Shown: positions 1-6,709 of the stretch, in pieces
Numbering within the stretch: the first letter of the stretch is position 1
Layout: the number at the start of each line of letters is the position of its first letter
Source: Kiritimatiellia bacterium
Lineage (GTDB): Bacteria; Verrucomicrobiota; Kiritimatiellia; RFP12; DVOR01
DNA length: 9,578 nucleotides
Direction of reading: 5' to 3'
Assembly: GCA_017457555.1 (NCBI GenBank)
Contig: JAFTHG010000151.1
Coordinates: 1-9,578, forward strand
Made by a program: the position numbers and the translations under genes
The notes under the pieces: generated by a model
The model's input: the letters and a program-made list of their open reading frames with translations, nothing else
What the model was told of the DNA's origin: nothing
Database searches by the model: none

Positions 1-866
1 GAAGCCTGCGAGATTTCGGACTCTAACGCATTCGCGCGGCCTTCAAGTGCGCCCAAACGACTCTGCGCTGTCTGACGTTCACGATTCAATGCTTCAATTT
101 TACGGCTCTTACGGAGATCCAGCAATTCCGCTTCCATCTGCGTCAAAATGTGCTCTTCGTTATCCAGCATTGCTGTCAGCCACGCCACAGCGTTTTCAGA
201 AGTGGCCTTATTCTGTTCACCCATAAAGGTCTTACAGGTCGCAATCACGGCATTGGCCAGATCGGTTGCTAATGCAGCATCTTTGGCAACGACAACCACT
301 TCAACCAGACGGGACATCGGCACCAATTCCATCTCCATGTCTTCACGGAGAATACGGAGCAACTCTTCTGTTGACACCGATGAGCCACTGTGTTCTGTAC
401 GATAAAGGTCAATAATCGCCTTATGGACCGCTTGCGTATTGAACTGTTCACGGCGGGTATTGAAGACTTCCTTCAACGGTGTTGCACTGCCGTAACCGCC
501 TTCATCAGCATAGACCTGACCCTGAATCAAAGAGGGGCCGCGTACACTCATTTCGTAGTAGGCTTTTGCTTCCCACTTCGTCGGCAACAACTGGAAAATC
601 ACAAAGGCAGCCAGCAAACCTAAAATCAGGAAGACAAAAATCGTCATCCAGTGTGTTGCACACACACGCAAAATACGGCCAATGCTAAAAGCGCCTGCGC
701 CATCGTCTACATTCTGCGGTGCACCATAAGCATTGCCATACGCTGCGCCATAAGCACCGCCACCGTAAGCAGGTGTCCCATAGGCACTTCCACCGGACCC
801 CATCGTTTGAGGCGTGTAGCGATGGTAATAAAGGCTACGCCCTTTTGGGTTATCAGTATCCGACAT
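1..866 (-). CDS. Wzz/GumC-type polysaccharide chain-length determinant, 3' part cut off by window
   Basis: Inner-membrane protein expected to set chain length and couple polymerisation to export of a surface polysaccharide. The 288 codons present show a cytoplasmic tail (residues 1-60), a basic stretch and first membrane segment (about 62-94, ILRVCATHW then a hydrophobic run), and a Wzz-like periplasmic start (about 95-215, with TKWEAKAYYEM). A charged helical region likely to form a coiled coil runs from about 222 to the edge. The tail has five AYG triplets at residues 28-48, which is unusual. The start is ATG at 864-866 with SD GAAAGGA six bases upstream. The gene lies 29 nt after the O-antigen ligase-like gene in the same operon. 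The rest, including any second membrane segment or fused tyrosine kinase, is beyond base 1, so GumC-like and BY-kinase forms cannot be told apart. The family call is by recognition, not a search. Confidence 0.85.
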   Translation of the reverse strand, partial: MSDTDNPKGRSLYYHRYTPQTMGSGGSAYGTPAYGGGAYGAAYGNAYGAPQNVDDGAGAFSIGRILRVCATHWMTIFVFLILGLLAAFVIFQLLPTKWEAKAYYEMSVRGPSLIQGQVYADEGGYGSATPLKEVFNTRREQFNTQAVHKAIIDLYRTEHSGSSVSTEELLRILREDMEMELVPMSRLVEVVVVAKDAALATDLANAVIATCKTFMGEQNKATSENAVAWLTAMLDNEEHILTQMEAELLDLRKSRKIEALNRERQTAQSRLGALEGRANALESEISQA

Positions 867-895
867 AATCAATCCTTTCAAAATTAGTGGTCACG

Positions 896-2281
896 TCATC
901 GAGGACGCGGCATCCATCCACCCATACAGGCACAAATCAAAAGAAATACGCCGAGGGTCGCCGGCGAATGAAGCGGCGTTCCAAAGAGTGACGCAATCAG
1001 TGTGGCGACCACGCCAATAAAGGAACCCGCAAAAATAAAGATATAGCGCAAACTGTAGTGACGGTGATTGCTTTGGCGATACTCCACCCATCGCATTAAG
1101 CAACGGCCCAACATCGCGCACCCCGGCAAAAGTAACAGCACAGTCCCAATCAAACCGCATGACGTTAACAAACGCAAGAAATCACATGGAATCGCAGTGC
1201 CGCCAGACTTCCAATAGGACCACGGTAACGTCCCCTTCACAAAGAATCGAGCCGTTTGCTCAAAACCATCCGGACCTGCGCCCAACATCGGATTCGCCCC
1301 CACAACATCCATTGCCAAACCCGCGCGGAAACTCCATTGCGTGAAGAAACGTTCCAACGCCTCGCCCCACTGAGACAGATGCAGTTCCGGCCGGAGCGTT
1401 TCTGCACCAGGGGTTAAAATCAATCCTAATCCAACCGCAAACAAAGGCGGCAACAATAAAACACACCGCCAGACAAACCGAGGATGACGCCCACTGGCAC
1501 GCACCGCCACAAGCGCAAAGAAGCACCACGCCACTACCACAAGCGTCCCCATACAAACCCCAAGTGCAGCGCCAAAGGCAAAAAGACCAAACAGATTCAA
1601 ACACGCCACACTAAAGGCGATAATCATCGTGCGATAATGCCCTTCAAGAAAGGCCTCACCCACCACACCAGATGAGACACACCCCATCAATAACCACAAT
1701 ACAGCCGCATCGTACGCACCACCTAACCATGCGAAGGCTGGTGTCTCTCCCGTAACCAATACCACCCCTGCACCATAAAGTGACAATACGCCCGTCATCA
1801 AGGCCACGCCTAACAAGGCCGCCAAGCGCTGTTTCCGAGGTAATGCACAGCGGACGGCTACAGCTATTGCCAAACCTGAAGCAAGCCCCGTGAAGAAGGG
1901 AATGCCGGATGCTGCCTGAATTGAAGATGGAAAGAGTGCCAGCGGTGGTGCAGAGAATGCCCAGCGTTTCAATTCTGGCGCATATTCCAAGACTCGTGGA
2001 CTGTTCAACAGTTGGACTCCTGTATAAAACAGTGCAACGATTGACATCCAGAATACTGCATCCACACGTATGACGGAGGCCACACGCTGACGGGCAATCC
2101 AAAAACTTTCTCCCCGGAAAACCGGTGGCAGACAAAGCACCATGAGCAACAATGACGAAGCACACCACAACGCCATCCCTGCGGACGGCATTGGGTTAAA
2201 ACAAAGGGTGCCTGCGGTCACCAACAGGTGGGCAAGCACCCAGTACTTTGTTAAAAGTATCCGGATCACGGGGTGAAACAC
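896..2281 (-). CDS. O-antigen ligase/polymerase-like (Wzy_C) multi-pass membrane protein
   Basis: Probable polysaccharide polymerase or ligase of the inner membrane, about 461 aa. It has roughly ten or more hydrophobic segments and the family's typical late periplasmic loop: NPMLGAGPDGF at residues 330-340, then a CDFLRLLTSCGLIG segment (366-379), and a final membrane pair from about 412. These resemble the NPxxGxGxxxF and HNxxLxxLxExGxxG patterns of the Wzy_C/WaaL family. Operon position between the beta-barrel and Wzz genes favours a Wzy-type polymerase, but polymerase and ligase cannot be separated by sequence alone. The start is a GTG. GTG at 2279-2281 sits too close to the only SD (TAAGG, 2283-2287); a second in-frame GTG at 2267-2269 is better spaced, so the true protein may be four residues shorter. 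The SD overlaps the second of two tandem stop codons that end the upstream gene. Confidence 0.82.
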   Translation of the reverse strand: MFHPVIRILLTKYWVLAHLLVTAGTLCFNPMPSAGMALWCASSLLLMVLCLPPVFRGESFWIARQRVASVIRVDAVFWMSIVALFYTGVQLLNSPRVLEYAPELKRWAFSAPPLALFPSSIQAASGIPFFTGLASGLAIAVAVRCALPRKQRLAALLGVALMTGVLSLYGAGVVLVTGETPAFAWLGGAYDAAVLWLLMGCVSSGVVGEAFLEGHYRTMIIAFSVACLNLFGLFAFGAALGVCMGTLVVVAWCFFALVAVRASGRHPRFVWRCVLLLPPLFAVGLGLILTPGAETLRPELHLSQWGEALERFFTQWSFRAGLAMDVVGANPMLGAGPDGFEQTARFFVKGTLPWSYWKSGGTAIPCDFLRLLTSCGLIGTVLLLLPGCAMLGRCLMRWVEYRQSNHRHYSLRYIFIFAGSFIGVVATLIASLFGTPLHSPATLGVFLLICACMGGWMPRPR

Positions 2282-2287
2282 ACCTTA

Positions 2288-3487
2288 TTAGAAGCGGAAG
2301 GAGAGCCCGACTTCACAGCGGACATTATCCTTGTCCGAATTGGACGAACGATCATATTCATCCATCGAGTACGAGAGGCTTCCATAAAGCGTTGAATACT
2401 GGTTAAACTTGTAGTACGAGCTAGCGCGCAACTGATAGTAGGTGCGATCCGCATTGCCTGTACCAGCGCTGACATCCTCATGCTGTTCCAAGTTGACACG
2501 AGCATCCAAACGGGAGGAGAAGATATCCGTCCACTGGAAGTTGGCCGCTGCCGTCAAGGTGTGCGAGAAGACGTAATAGTGCTGCGCTGCGCCATAACCG
2601 GCATATTCCGATTCGTAACGCGAACTTGCCGAGAGCGAGAGCGTCACCTTGCGGCTCAAACGGTACGACCCGCTGATGTTATAAGCCGGACCATACGCAG
2701 TGTCATCCACAAAACCGCTGTAATCGTAAATGGTCAAACCGAACATCGCACTGTATGTGGTGCGCGCATTCACATCGCCACTGATACCTGTCATCAGCGT
2801 ATAGGAGATCGAGTCATCACCATCGTCCGGGCGATCCAGCGTCAAACCGAGCGACACATCCCAATAGGTGTGGGCACCCATGGCTTTACCCCACATACCA
2901 TTTAAGGTGAATGCGTCAGAAACCTGCTTGGCTCCGTCCAACTGCTTCGTACGACGCCAGCCAGCACCGATTGAGCTGTGCCACTTCTTGGCGGTATAAC
3001 CCAATGCAGTGTTGAAGTTGTAGTTTTCAGACTTATCCTTGTCCAGATAACCCGTCTGAAGCGGATCATTTGCCCAATAGAAGTTGTCATTTTCAGAACG
3101 CGTGTACGATCCGTTCATCGTGAGGCGCGTCCGTTCATTAAGCTTGTGCAACAAGGTGAAGTTGACACCGTAAGAGTCGCTGTCGCCCCCCTTATCACCA
3201 TCAAAAACACGTTCTGCCGTGTAGAACATATTCACACCCAACGTCGTACGCTTGGCCGTGTACGAAATGCTTAATGCCGGCTGAATACGCCATCCAAAGC
3301 CGGATTCTTCATGGTGCGAGGTGTTGTTCATATTCGATTCCCAGAAGAGGCCGAGATTGACCACGGGATCGACGCTCACCTTACCGGTGCAGAATTTAAA
3401 GCCGGGTTGCTTTCCTTCACTTGCGAAAGCAGCCGTCGTCAACAAACATCCACAGAGGAATGCTGCAAACATCAACGGTTTTTTCAT
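2288..3487 (-). CDS. Outer-membrane beta-barrel protein of the polysaccharide operon (BBP2-like)
   Basis: A 399-aa secreted protein predicted to form an outer-membrane barrel. A signal peptide (residues 1-22, cleavage after AFA) precedes the mature chain, which is built of alternating polar/hydrophobic stretches rich in Tyr, Ser, Asn and Gly with short charged turns. It ends in GLSFRF with a terminal Phe, the usual signal for barrel insertion by BAM. The early VDPVVNLGLFWESN region resembles the putative beta-barrel porin 2 proteins often found in exopolysaccharide clusters (recognition, not a search). The start is ATG at 3485-3487 with SD AGGAGA five bases upstream. The gene lies 34 nt after the 362-aa gene and 6 nt before the Wzy-like gene. 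Because the operon's OPX protein has no visible membrane-spanning C-terminus, this barrel is the likely outer-membrane exit channel; that role is inferred. A passive porin or structural barrel is the alternative. Confidence 0.8.
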   Translation of the reverse strand: MKKPLMFAAFLCGCLLTTAAFASEGKQPGFKFCTGKVSVDPVVNLGLFWESNMNNTSHHEESGFGWRIQPALSISYTAKRTTLGVNMFYTAERVFDGDKGGDSDSYGVNFTLLHKLNERTRLTMNGSYTRSENDNFYWANDPLQTGYLDKDKSENYNFNTALGYTAKKWHSSIGAGWRRTKQLDGAKQVSDAFTLNGMWGKAMGAHTYWDVSLGLTLDRPDDGDDSISYTLMTGISGDVNARTTYSAMFGLTIYDYSGFVDDTAYGPAYNISGSYRLSRKVTLSLSASSRYESEYAGYGAAQHYYVFSHTLTAAANFQWTDIFSSRLDARVNLEQHEDVSAGTGNADRTYYQLRASSYYKFNQYSTLYGSLSYSMDEYDRSSNSDKDNVRCEVGLSFRF

Positions 3488-3521
3488 TATCGTCTCCTGC
3501 TAAAATTACTAATGGCTGTCA

Positions 3522-4610
3522 TCAGCATGCAATGCCCTGATTACCATAGGGCAAGCTTGGCGTTTCCATCTCTTCCCAAGAAGGCAATTCTTCCGGCGCA
3601 GCGGGATTTGCTTCACCGGGGACTGCAAAAACGGAGCCTAAGCCGGGGAGTGTGGGCACTTGCGGATCATCAATGCGTTCTTCCGGATCAATGGCATCCC
3701 ATTCATACACGGACATCTGCATTGCATCCCAAGTCTGGCCTTGAACATCCGATACCACACGTGCGATCAACGGCACCTTTGCGGCATCGCCTTCGGCGGC
3801 CGGATCGGTTGCTGTAACCTTTGCACCTTCAGACGTGATACCCTTGTCTGCGGGTTCTGGGGTCAAATAATCGGTGCGAGCTTCCATCGCGGGCTTATCC
3901 TCTGCCACAGCCGGAGTTTCCGCCACAGGAGTTGCAGCAGGCTTCACGACCTTATCGGCATCAGGATCTGCAGGTGTCGGCTCAACAGCATCAACGCCTG
4001 CCGCCGCTGCGATGACATCGGTGTTACTGGTTTCGGAAGCGGCGATGTAGGTTGTCGCAGCAGCCTGCATCGCAGGAGGCAACGCGGCAATCAACTGCTG
4101 GCGTGTGCGCTCCGGATCGGAAGAAGCCTTTGTGAATGCTGCCACCATGATGCTGATACGCAACGTCGGCGAATCTGTGCCGGAGGCCTGAATATACTGG
4201 GCGCCCGTGGTTACCAAACGTGTCGCAAATGCATCAAACTGTGCATCCGTCATACCATTTAACTTCTGTCCGAAATTATTCGTTGAGAGCAGGTCGGAAA
4301 CACCCTGAAGATTCGTCACTGGAGTGGTGTTATACACTTCAGCGATAATTCCCAAAGCTCCACCCGAGCGTGCTCCTGCGATCAATGCGCGAGCCGTCGT
4401 GGTCAATGCCTGTGTCTTTGCTGCTTCATCCTGCGGCGTTGCTGCCACAGCTTCAATGATTTGACGCGCATAGTCCTGACGCTGCTTTGCCGGCAGTGCC
4501 GCAACCTTTGTACGGACAGCCTTAGGAGCCAAATCGCCAGCCGTCAGTGCCGCACACACAATGCTTGCACCAAAGAGTGCTGCGAACGCTAAAAGCATCA
4601 TTTTCTTCAT
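3522..4610 (-). CDS. Secreted protein of unknown function, Ala-rich, between OPX and barrel genes
   Basis: I do not recognise this 362-aa protein. It begins with a signal peptide (residues 1-20, cleavage near VCA). Residues 22-205 form an Ala-rich, probably helical domain whose second half includes several TxxA/QxxxxALPPA helices. Residues about 208-280 are a Pro/Ala/Glu/Asp linker of the type found in flexible periplasmic spacers. Residues 280-362 are acidic, with scattered aromatics (SVYEWDAIDPEERIDD; PSWEEMETPSLPYG), and the last residue is Cys. Ala makes up about 19% by hand count. The start is ATG at 4608-4610 with SD AGAAGG six bases upstream. It lies 30 nt after the OPX gene and 34 nt before the barrel gene, so it should be co-expressed with both. 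A periplasmic adaptor or accessory protein in polysaccharide export is a reasonable guess from position only. Confidence 0.75.
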   Translation of the reverse strand: MKKMMLLAFAALFGASIVCAALTAGDLAPKAVRTKVAALPAKQRQDYARQIIEAVAATPQDEAAKTQALTTTARALIAGARSGGALGIIAEVYNTTPVTNLQGVSDLLSTNNFGQKLNGMTDAQFDAFATRLVTTGAQYIQASGTDSPTLRISIMVAAFTKASSDPERTRQQLIAALPPAMQAAATTYIAASETSNTDVIAAAAGVDAVEPTPADPDADKVVKPAATPVAETPAVAEDKPAMEARTDYLTPEPADKGITSEGAKVTATDPAAEGDAAKVPLIARVVSDVQGQTWDAMQMSVYEWDAIDPEERIDDPQVPTLPGLGSVFAVPGEANPAAPEELPSWEEMETPSLPYGNQGIAC

Positions 4611-4625
4611 GTGTTGCCTTCTTTC

Positions 4626-4640
4626 TTGTCAAACTGACAA
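4626..4640 (-). other. Intergenic hairpin between OPX and unknown gene
   Basis: TTGTCA and TGACAA form a perfect 6-bp inverted repeat around a 3-nt loop, filling half of the 30-nt gap and abutting the SD of the 362-aa gene. No T-run follows on the minus strand, so it does not look like a terminator. It could affect mRNA processing or ribosome access, or be chance. Confidence 0.35.
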
Positions 4641-5288
4641 TTACCAATTACTTTCCGGAACGTAAAGCACATCGCCGGGCATCAACAGAATATTCTGGTC
4701 TGTAGCCCCACGACGACCGATGCGTTCTGTATCAATCGTGACTTGCTGTCGCGTGCCATCTGCGAGGTTACGCGTCAGACGGACACCGTTAATATCGGCC
4801 CACTGTCCCATACCTCCGGCAATCTGCAACGCTTGCATCACGGTTAAATCGCACGTCTGCGGAATGTCTACCACGCCTTCGCGGCCAACGCAGCCCGTCA
4901 CCAATACCGAGCCGTACGGTGATGAACCGCCTTCACTCATCGGCACATAGTAGACCGACACCAATGGTTCCACGTAATATTCACGGTAGCGCTTGGTTAA
5001 TTCTTCCTGAAACGCTTCAATCGTCATTCCGGCGCATTGTACGCGATCTATATAAGGTAATACGATGTCGCCTCCGGCGGAGACTTCCATTACCTCTTCT
5101 TTCATCACGGGCTCACCTGATGCCAGAACGGAGATACGGACCTTTACGCCAGTCCGCAACTGAGGCACAATAATCCCTGGCTGTAACTGATCTGCCGTTA
5201 CGCGTGTAGGCGCATCCGTGGACGATGAGAACGACTCACATCCGCAAAACAATGCAATACAAAACAATATCAAACAAATTTGGTGCAT
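4641..5288 (-). CDS. Short Wza-like polysaccharide export (OPX) lipoprotein
   Basis: Outer-membrane-associated periplasmic component of a Wzx/Wzy-type export machine, 215 aa. The N-terminus is a lipoprotein-type signal (hydrophobic 4-14, then CGC); Cys17 is the likely lipidated residue, although F-C-G-C is a weak lipobox. Residues about 36-115 match the Poly_export domain (LQPGI, a V-beta stretch, GGDIVLPYI at 72-80, MTIEAFQEELTKRY, then VEPLVSVYYV). Residues about 125-210 form one SLBB-type domain (GSVLVTGCVGREGVV, LTVMQALQIAGG, ending LLMPGDVLYVPES). The chain stops at Trp215 straight after this, so there is no second SLBB and no C-terminal amphipathic helix like the one that builds the E. 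coli Wza pore; E. coli Wza is about 380 aa. It is the first gene of the operon. The start is ATG at 5286-5288 with SD GGAG five bases upstream. Confidence 0.88.
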   Translation of the reverse strand: MHQICLILFCIALFCGCESFSSSTDAPTRVTADQLQPGIIVPQLRTGVKVRISVLASGEPVMKEEVMEVSAGGDIVLPYIDRVQCAGMTIEAFQEELTKRYREYYVEPLVSVYYVPMSEGGSSPYGSVLVTGCVGREGVVDIPQTCDLTVMQALQIAGGMGQWADINGVRLTRNLADGTRQQVTIDTERIGRRGATDQNILLMPGDVLYVPESNW

Positions 5289-5315
5289 TATTTCTCCATA
5301 GAAAATAGCACGATA

Positions 5316-5345
5316 ACTATATCATTTTTCCGTGAAAAGTTGCAA
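5316..5345 (-). promoter_or_regulatory. Promoter of the polysaccharide operon
   Basis: On the minus strand TTGCAA (5340-5345) is followed after 18 bases by TATAGT (5316-5321). Transcription would start near 5308-5310 and leave a leader of about 20 nt that holds the SD of the OPX gene. The hexamer TTGCAA also occurs as the -35 of the alcohol dehydrogenase gene in this window. Confidence 0.6.
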
Positions 5346-5611
5346 GTGCCTCCCCTAACCAGTACACCTGAATCCCTCATCAGCTTTACATAAAAAAGTG
5401 CTTGAATGCCGTAAACAAGGGGATTTCTACCGTTTCCATTGTCGCTTTCTCCGCCTGTAAAAAAAGAGCAATTTTTCCCACTTCTTGGAGCACTATCCGC
5501 TTTTTGCGTCATTTTTGGCATTCTTGCGGAGGGCAAATGGAGTGCATTTAGTGCGCGTTTTGTGGGGAGTGCGTCACACGCTGCCACCGCGCTCCATCGC
5601 CGTACCAATAT
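5346..5611. other. Intergenic stretch without a supportable gene
   Basis: This stretch lies between the polysaccharide promoter and the FmdB terminator. Open frames through it have no convincing SD and run into neighbouring genes or the terminator. I see no riboswitch, tRNA or repeat here. Regulatory sequence for the polysaccharide operon may lie in it, but no motif is recognisable. Confidence 0.4.
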
Positions 5612-5643
5612 AAAAAAGAGGACGCCTTGAAGCGTCCTCTTTT
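5612..5643 (-). terminator. Intrinsic terminator of the clpP-FmdB operon
   Basis: A perfect 12-bp stem (5614-5625 pairing with 5632-5643, core GAGGACGC/GCGTCCTC) closes a 6-nt loop. On the minus strand the stem leads into a run of six T residues (A5612-A5617 on the + strand), giving a classic Rho-independent terminator 11 nt after the FmdB stop. The + strand also has a short T-run, so it may work in both directions. Confidence 0.92.
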
Positions 5644-5654
5644 GATTCGTTGCG

Positions 5655-5882
5655 TTATCCGTGGCAACAACATCCGCATCCCGGCCCATGTGCATGGCCA
5701 CACGAGGCGGCATTGGCACACGGCATTGCCGGGGAGTCCGATTTCGCGGCAAAGGTTGAGAAGGCTTTTTTCAGCGTTTCTGCGCCGCAATCCGGACATT
5801 TTTCCGGCCGGTCTGCGAGCGTACGCGCCAGATAATCAAAGCGTTTACCGCATGATTCACAGGTATATTCGTAAATCGGCAC
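5655..5882 (-). CDS. FmdB-family zinc-ribbon small protein with Cys/His-rich tail
   Basis: A 75-aa protein of the FmdB family of putative regulatory zinc ribbons, whose cellular role is poorly defined. The signature is clear: MPIYEYTCESCGKRF at the N-terminus, with Cys8/Cys11 and Cys29/Cys32 (CESC and CPDC) as the four zinc ligands. After residue 53 comes a Cys/His-rich tail (Cys54, Cys61, His63, His65, Cys69, Cys71-73, His74) that could bind further metal. The start is GTG at 5880-5882, because the family begins exactly at MPIYEY. It is separated from the clpP stop by a single base, so translation is probably coupled; the nearby SD is weak (GCAGGG). A longer open frame reaching 6017 overlaps clpP and is rejected. 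The strong terminator lies just downstream. Confidence 0.9.
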   Translation of the reverse strand: MPIYEYTCESCGKRFDYLARTLADRPEKCPDCGAETLKKAFSTFAAKSDSPAMPCANAASCGHAHGPGCGCCCHG

Positions 5883-5883
5883 G

Positions 5884-6483
5884 TTATTTACCCTGCTTAA
5901 CGACCATGTCAACCAAGCCATAGTCACGAGCTTGCTCTGCAGACATGAAATTGTCACGTTCGGTATCTTTGAAGACCGTTTCCAAGGGCTGACCGGTGTG
6001 GTGTGCCAGGATTTCATTTAAGGTCTGCTTCATGCGCTGAATTTCCGCAGCTTGGATTTGAATATCCGTGCACTGTCCTTCTGCGCCACCCAAAGGCTGG
6101 TGAATCATGATGCGGGCATTTGGCAGTGCGTACCGCTTCCCCTTGGCACCAGCGGCCAATAAAACAGCCCCCATACTTGCAGCCTGACCAATACAGTAGG
6201 TTGCGACATCGCAGGTCAAGAACTGCATCGTGTCATAGATGGCCATTCCTGCTGTGACCACGCCGCCCGGTGAATTGATGTAGAGCGAGATATCGCGCTT
6301 GGGGTCTTGAGATTGTAAAAACAGCAATTGCGCCACAACCACATTTGCCACATGATCATCAATCGGACCACCCAAAAAGATAATGCGGTCTTGCAACAAC
6401 CGTGAATAGATGTCGTACGAGCGTTCACCCATTGCGGTCTTTTCAACAACGATTGGAATCAGTGAATTTTGTTCAGATGTCAT
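5884..6483 (-). CDS. clpP: ATP-dependent Clp protease proteolytic subunit ClpP
   Basis: Cytoplasmic serine peptidase that forms the double-heptamer chamber used with ClpX or ClpA-type unfoldases for protein turnover. At 199 aa it has the usual family length. The catalytic triad is intact: Ser103 in GQAASMGA, His128 in MIHQPLGG and Asp177 in TERDNFM, with the same Ser-His and His-Asp spacing as E. coli ClpP (25 and 49 residues). The oxyanion/substrate-binding segment INSPGGVVTAG (70-80) is also present. ATG at 6481-6483 follows a strong SD (GGAGGT, five bases away). It is the first gene of a two-gene operon with an FmdB-like protein. No clpX or trigger-factor gene flanks it in this window, unlike the common tig-clpP-clpX order. 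Confidence 0.97.
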   Translation of the reverse strand: MTSEQNSLIPIVVEKTAMGERSYDIYSRLLQDRIIFLGGPIDDHVANVVVAQLLFLQSQDPKRDISLYINSPGGVVTAGMAIYDTMQFLTCDVATYCIGQAASMGAVLLAAGAKGKRYALPNARIMIHQPLGGAEGQCTDIQIQAAEIQRMKQTLNEILAHHTGQPLETVFKDTERDNFMSAEQARDYGLVDMVVKQGK

Positions 6484-6507
6484 ATCTAACCTCCATTTGT
6501 GGCGCGT

Positions 6508-6516
6508 AGTATAGCA
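6508..6516 (-). promoter_or_regulatory. Extended -10 promoter of clpP
   Basis: The minus strand reads TGCTATACT here, a TGn-extended -10 with hexamer TATACT at 6508-6513. No good -35 lies 16-18 bases upstream, so the extended element may carry recognition. The start would fall near 6501, about 18 nt before the ATG. The longer string TGTGCTATnCT recurs at the glycosidase promoter. Confidence 0.6.
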
Positions 6517-6642
6517 CAGAATCCACCATTTAAACCTCTTTTTCTGCCAAAACGTGCGTCTTTTTGCCAGCCAACAATAAAAAACTGTGCTGCGATCGGG
6601 TGAATACGCCGCTGCGCGGAGGATAGGTGGTTTACCCGCACT

Positions 6643-6675
6643 AAAAAGCCCTGCGCCACAATGTGGTCGCAGGGC
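6643..6675 (-). terminator. Intrinsic terminator of the alcohol dehydrogenase gene
   Basis: GCCCTGCG (6648-6655) pairs with CGCAGGGC (6668-6675), and CCAC/GTGG extends the stem inside past a one-base bulge. On the minus strand the hairpin is followed by TTTTT. It lies about 35 nt after the stop codon of the dehydrogenase gene. Confidence 0.9.
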
Positions 6676-6709
6676 GGGGTATGTGTAGGGTTGGGTTTTA
6701 GGAGGAGGG

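Noticed and set aside
3443..3487. Lipobox in the barrel signal peptide (LCGC at residues 11-14)
   Set aside because: A lipobox this early with Cys at -2 is atypical, and AFA at 20-22 gives a good ordinary cleavage site for a barrel protein.
5302..5310. Second extended -10 (TGCTATTTT) upstream of the OPX gene
   Set aside because: Transcription would start at or within the SD, and there is no -35; the TTGCAA-N18-TATAGT promoter fits better.
5439..5630. 63-aa + strand frame with a hydrophobic stretch
   Set aside because: TTG start without a well-placed SD, and it runs into the clpP-FmdB terminator hairpin.
5288..5752. 154-aa minus-strand frame
   Set aside because: Covers the FmdB gene out of frame, the terminator and the operon promoter; no family resemblance.
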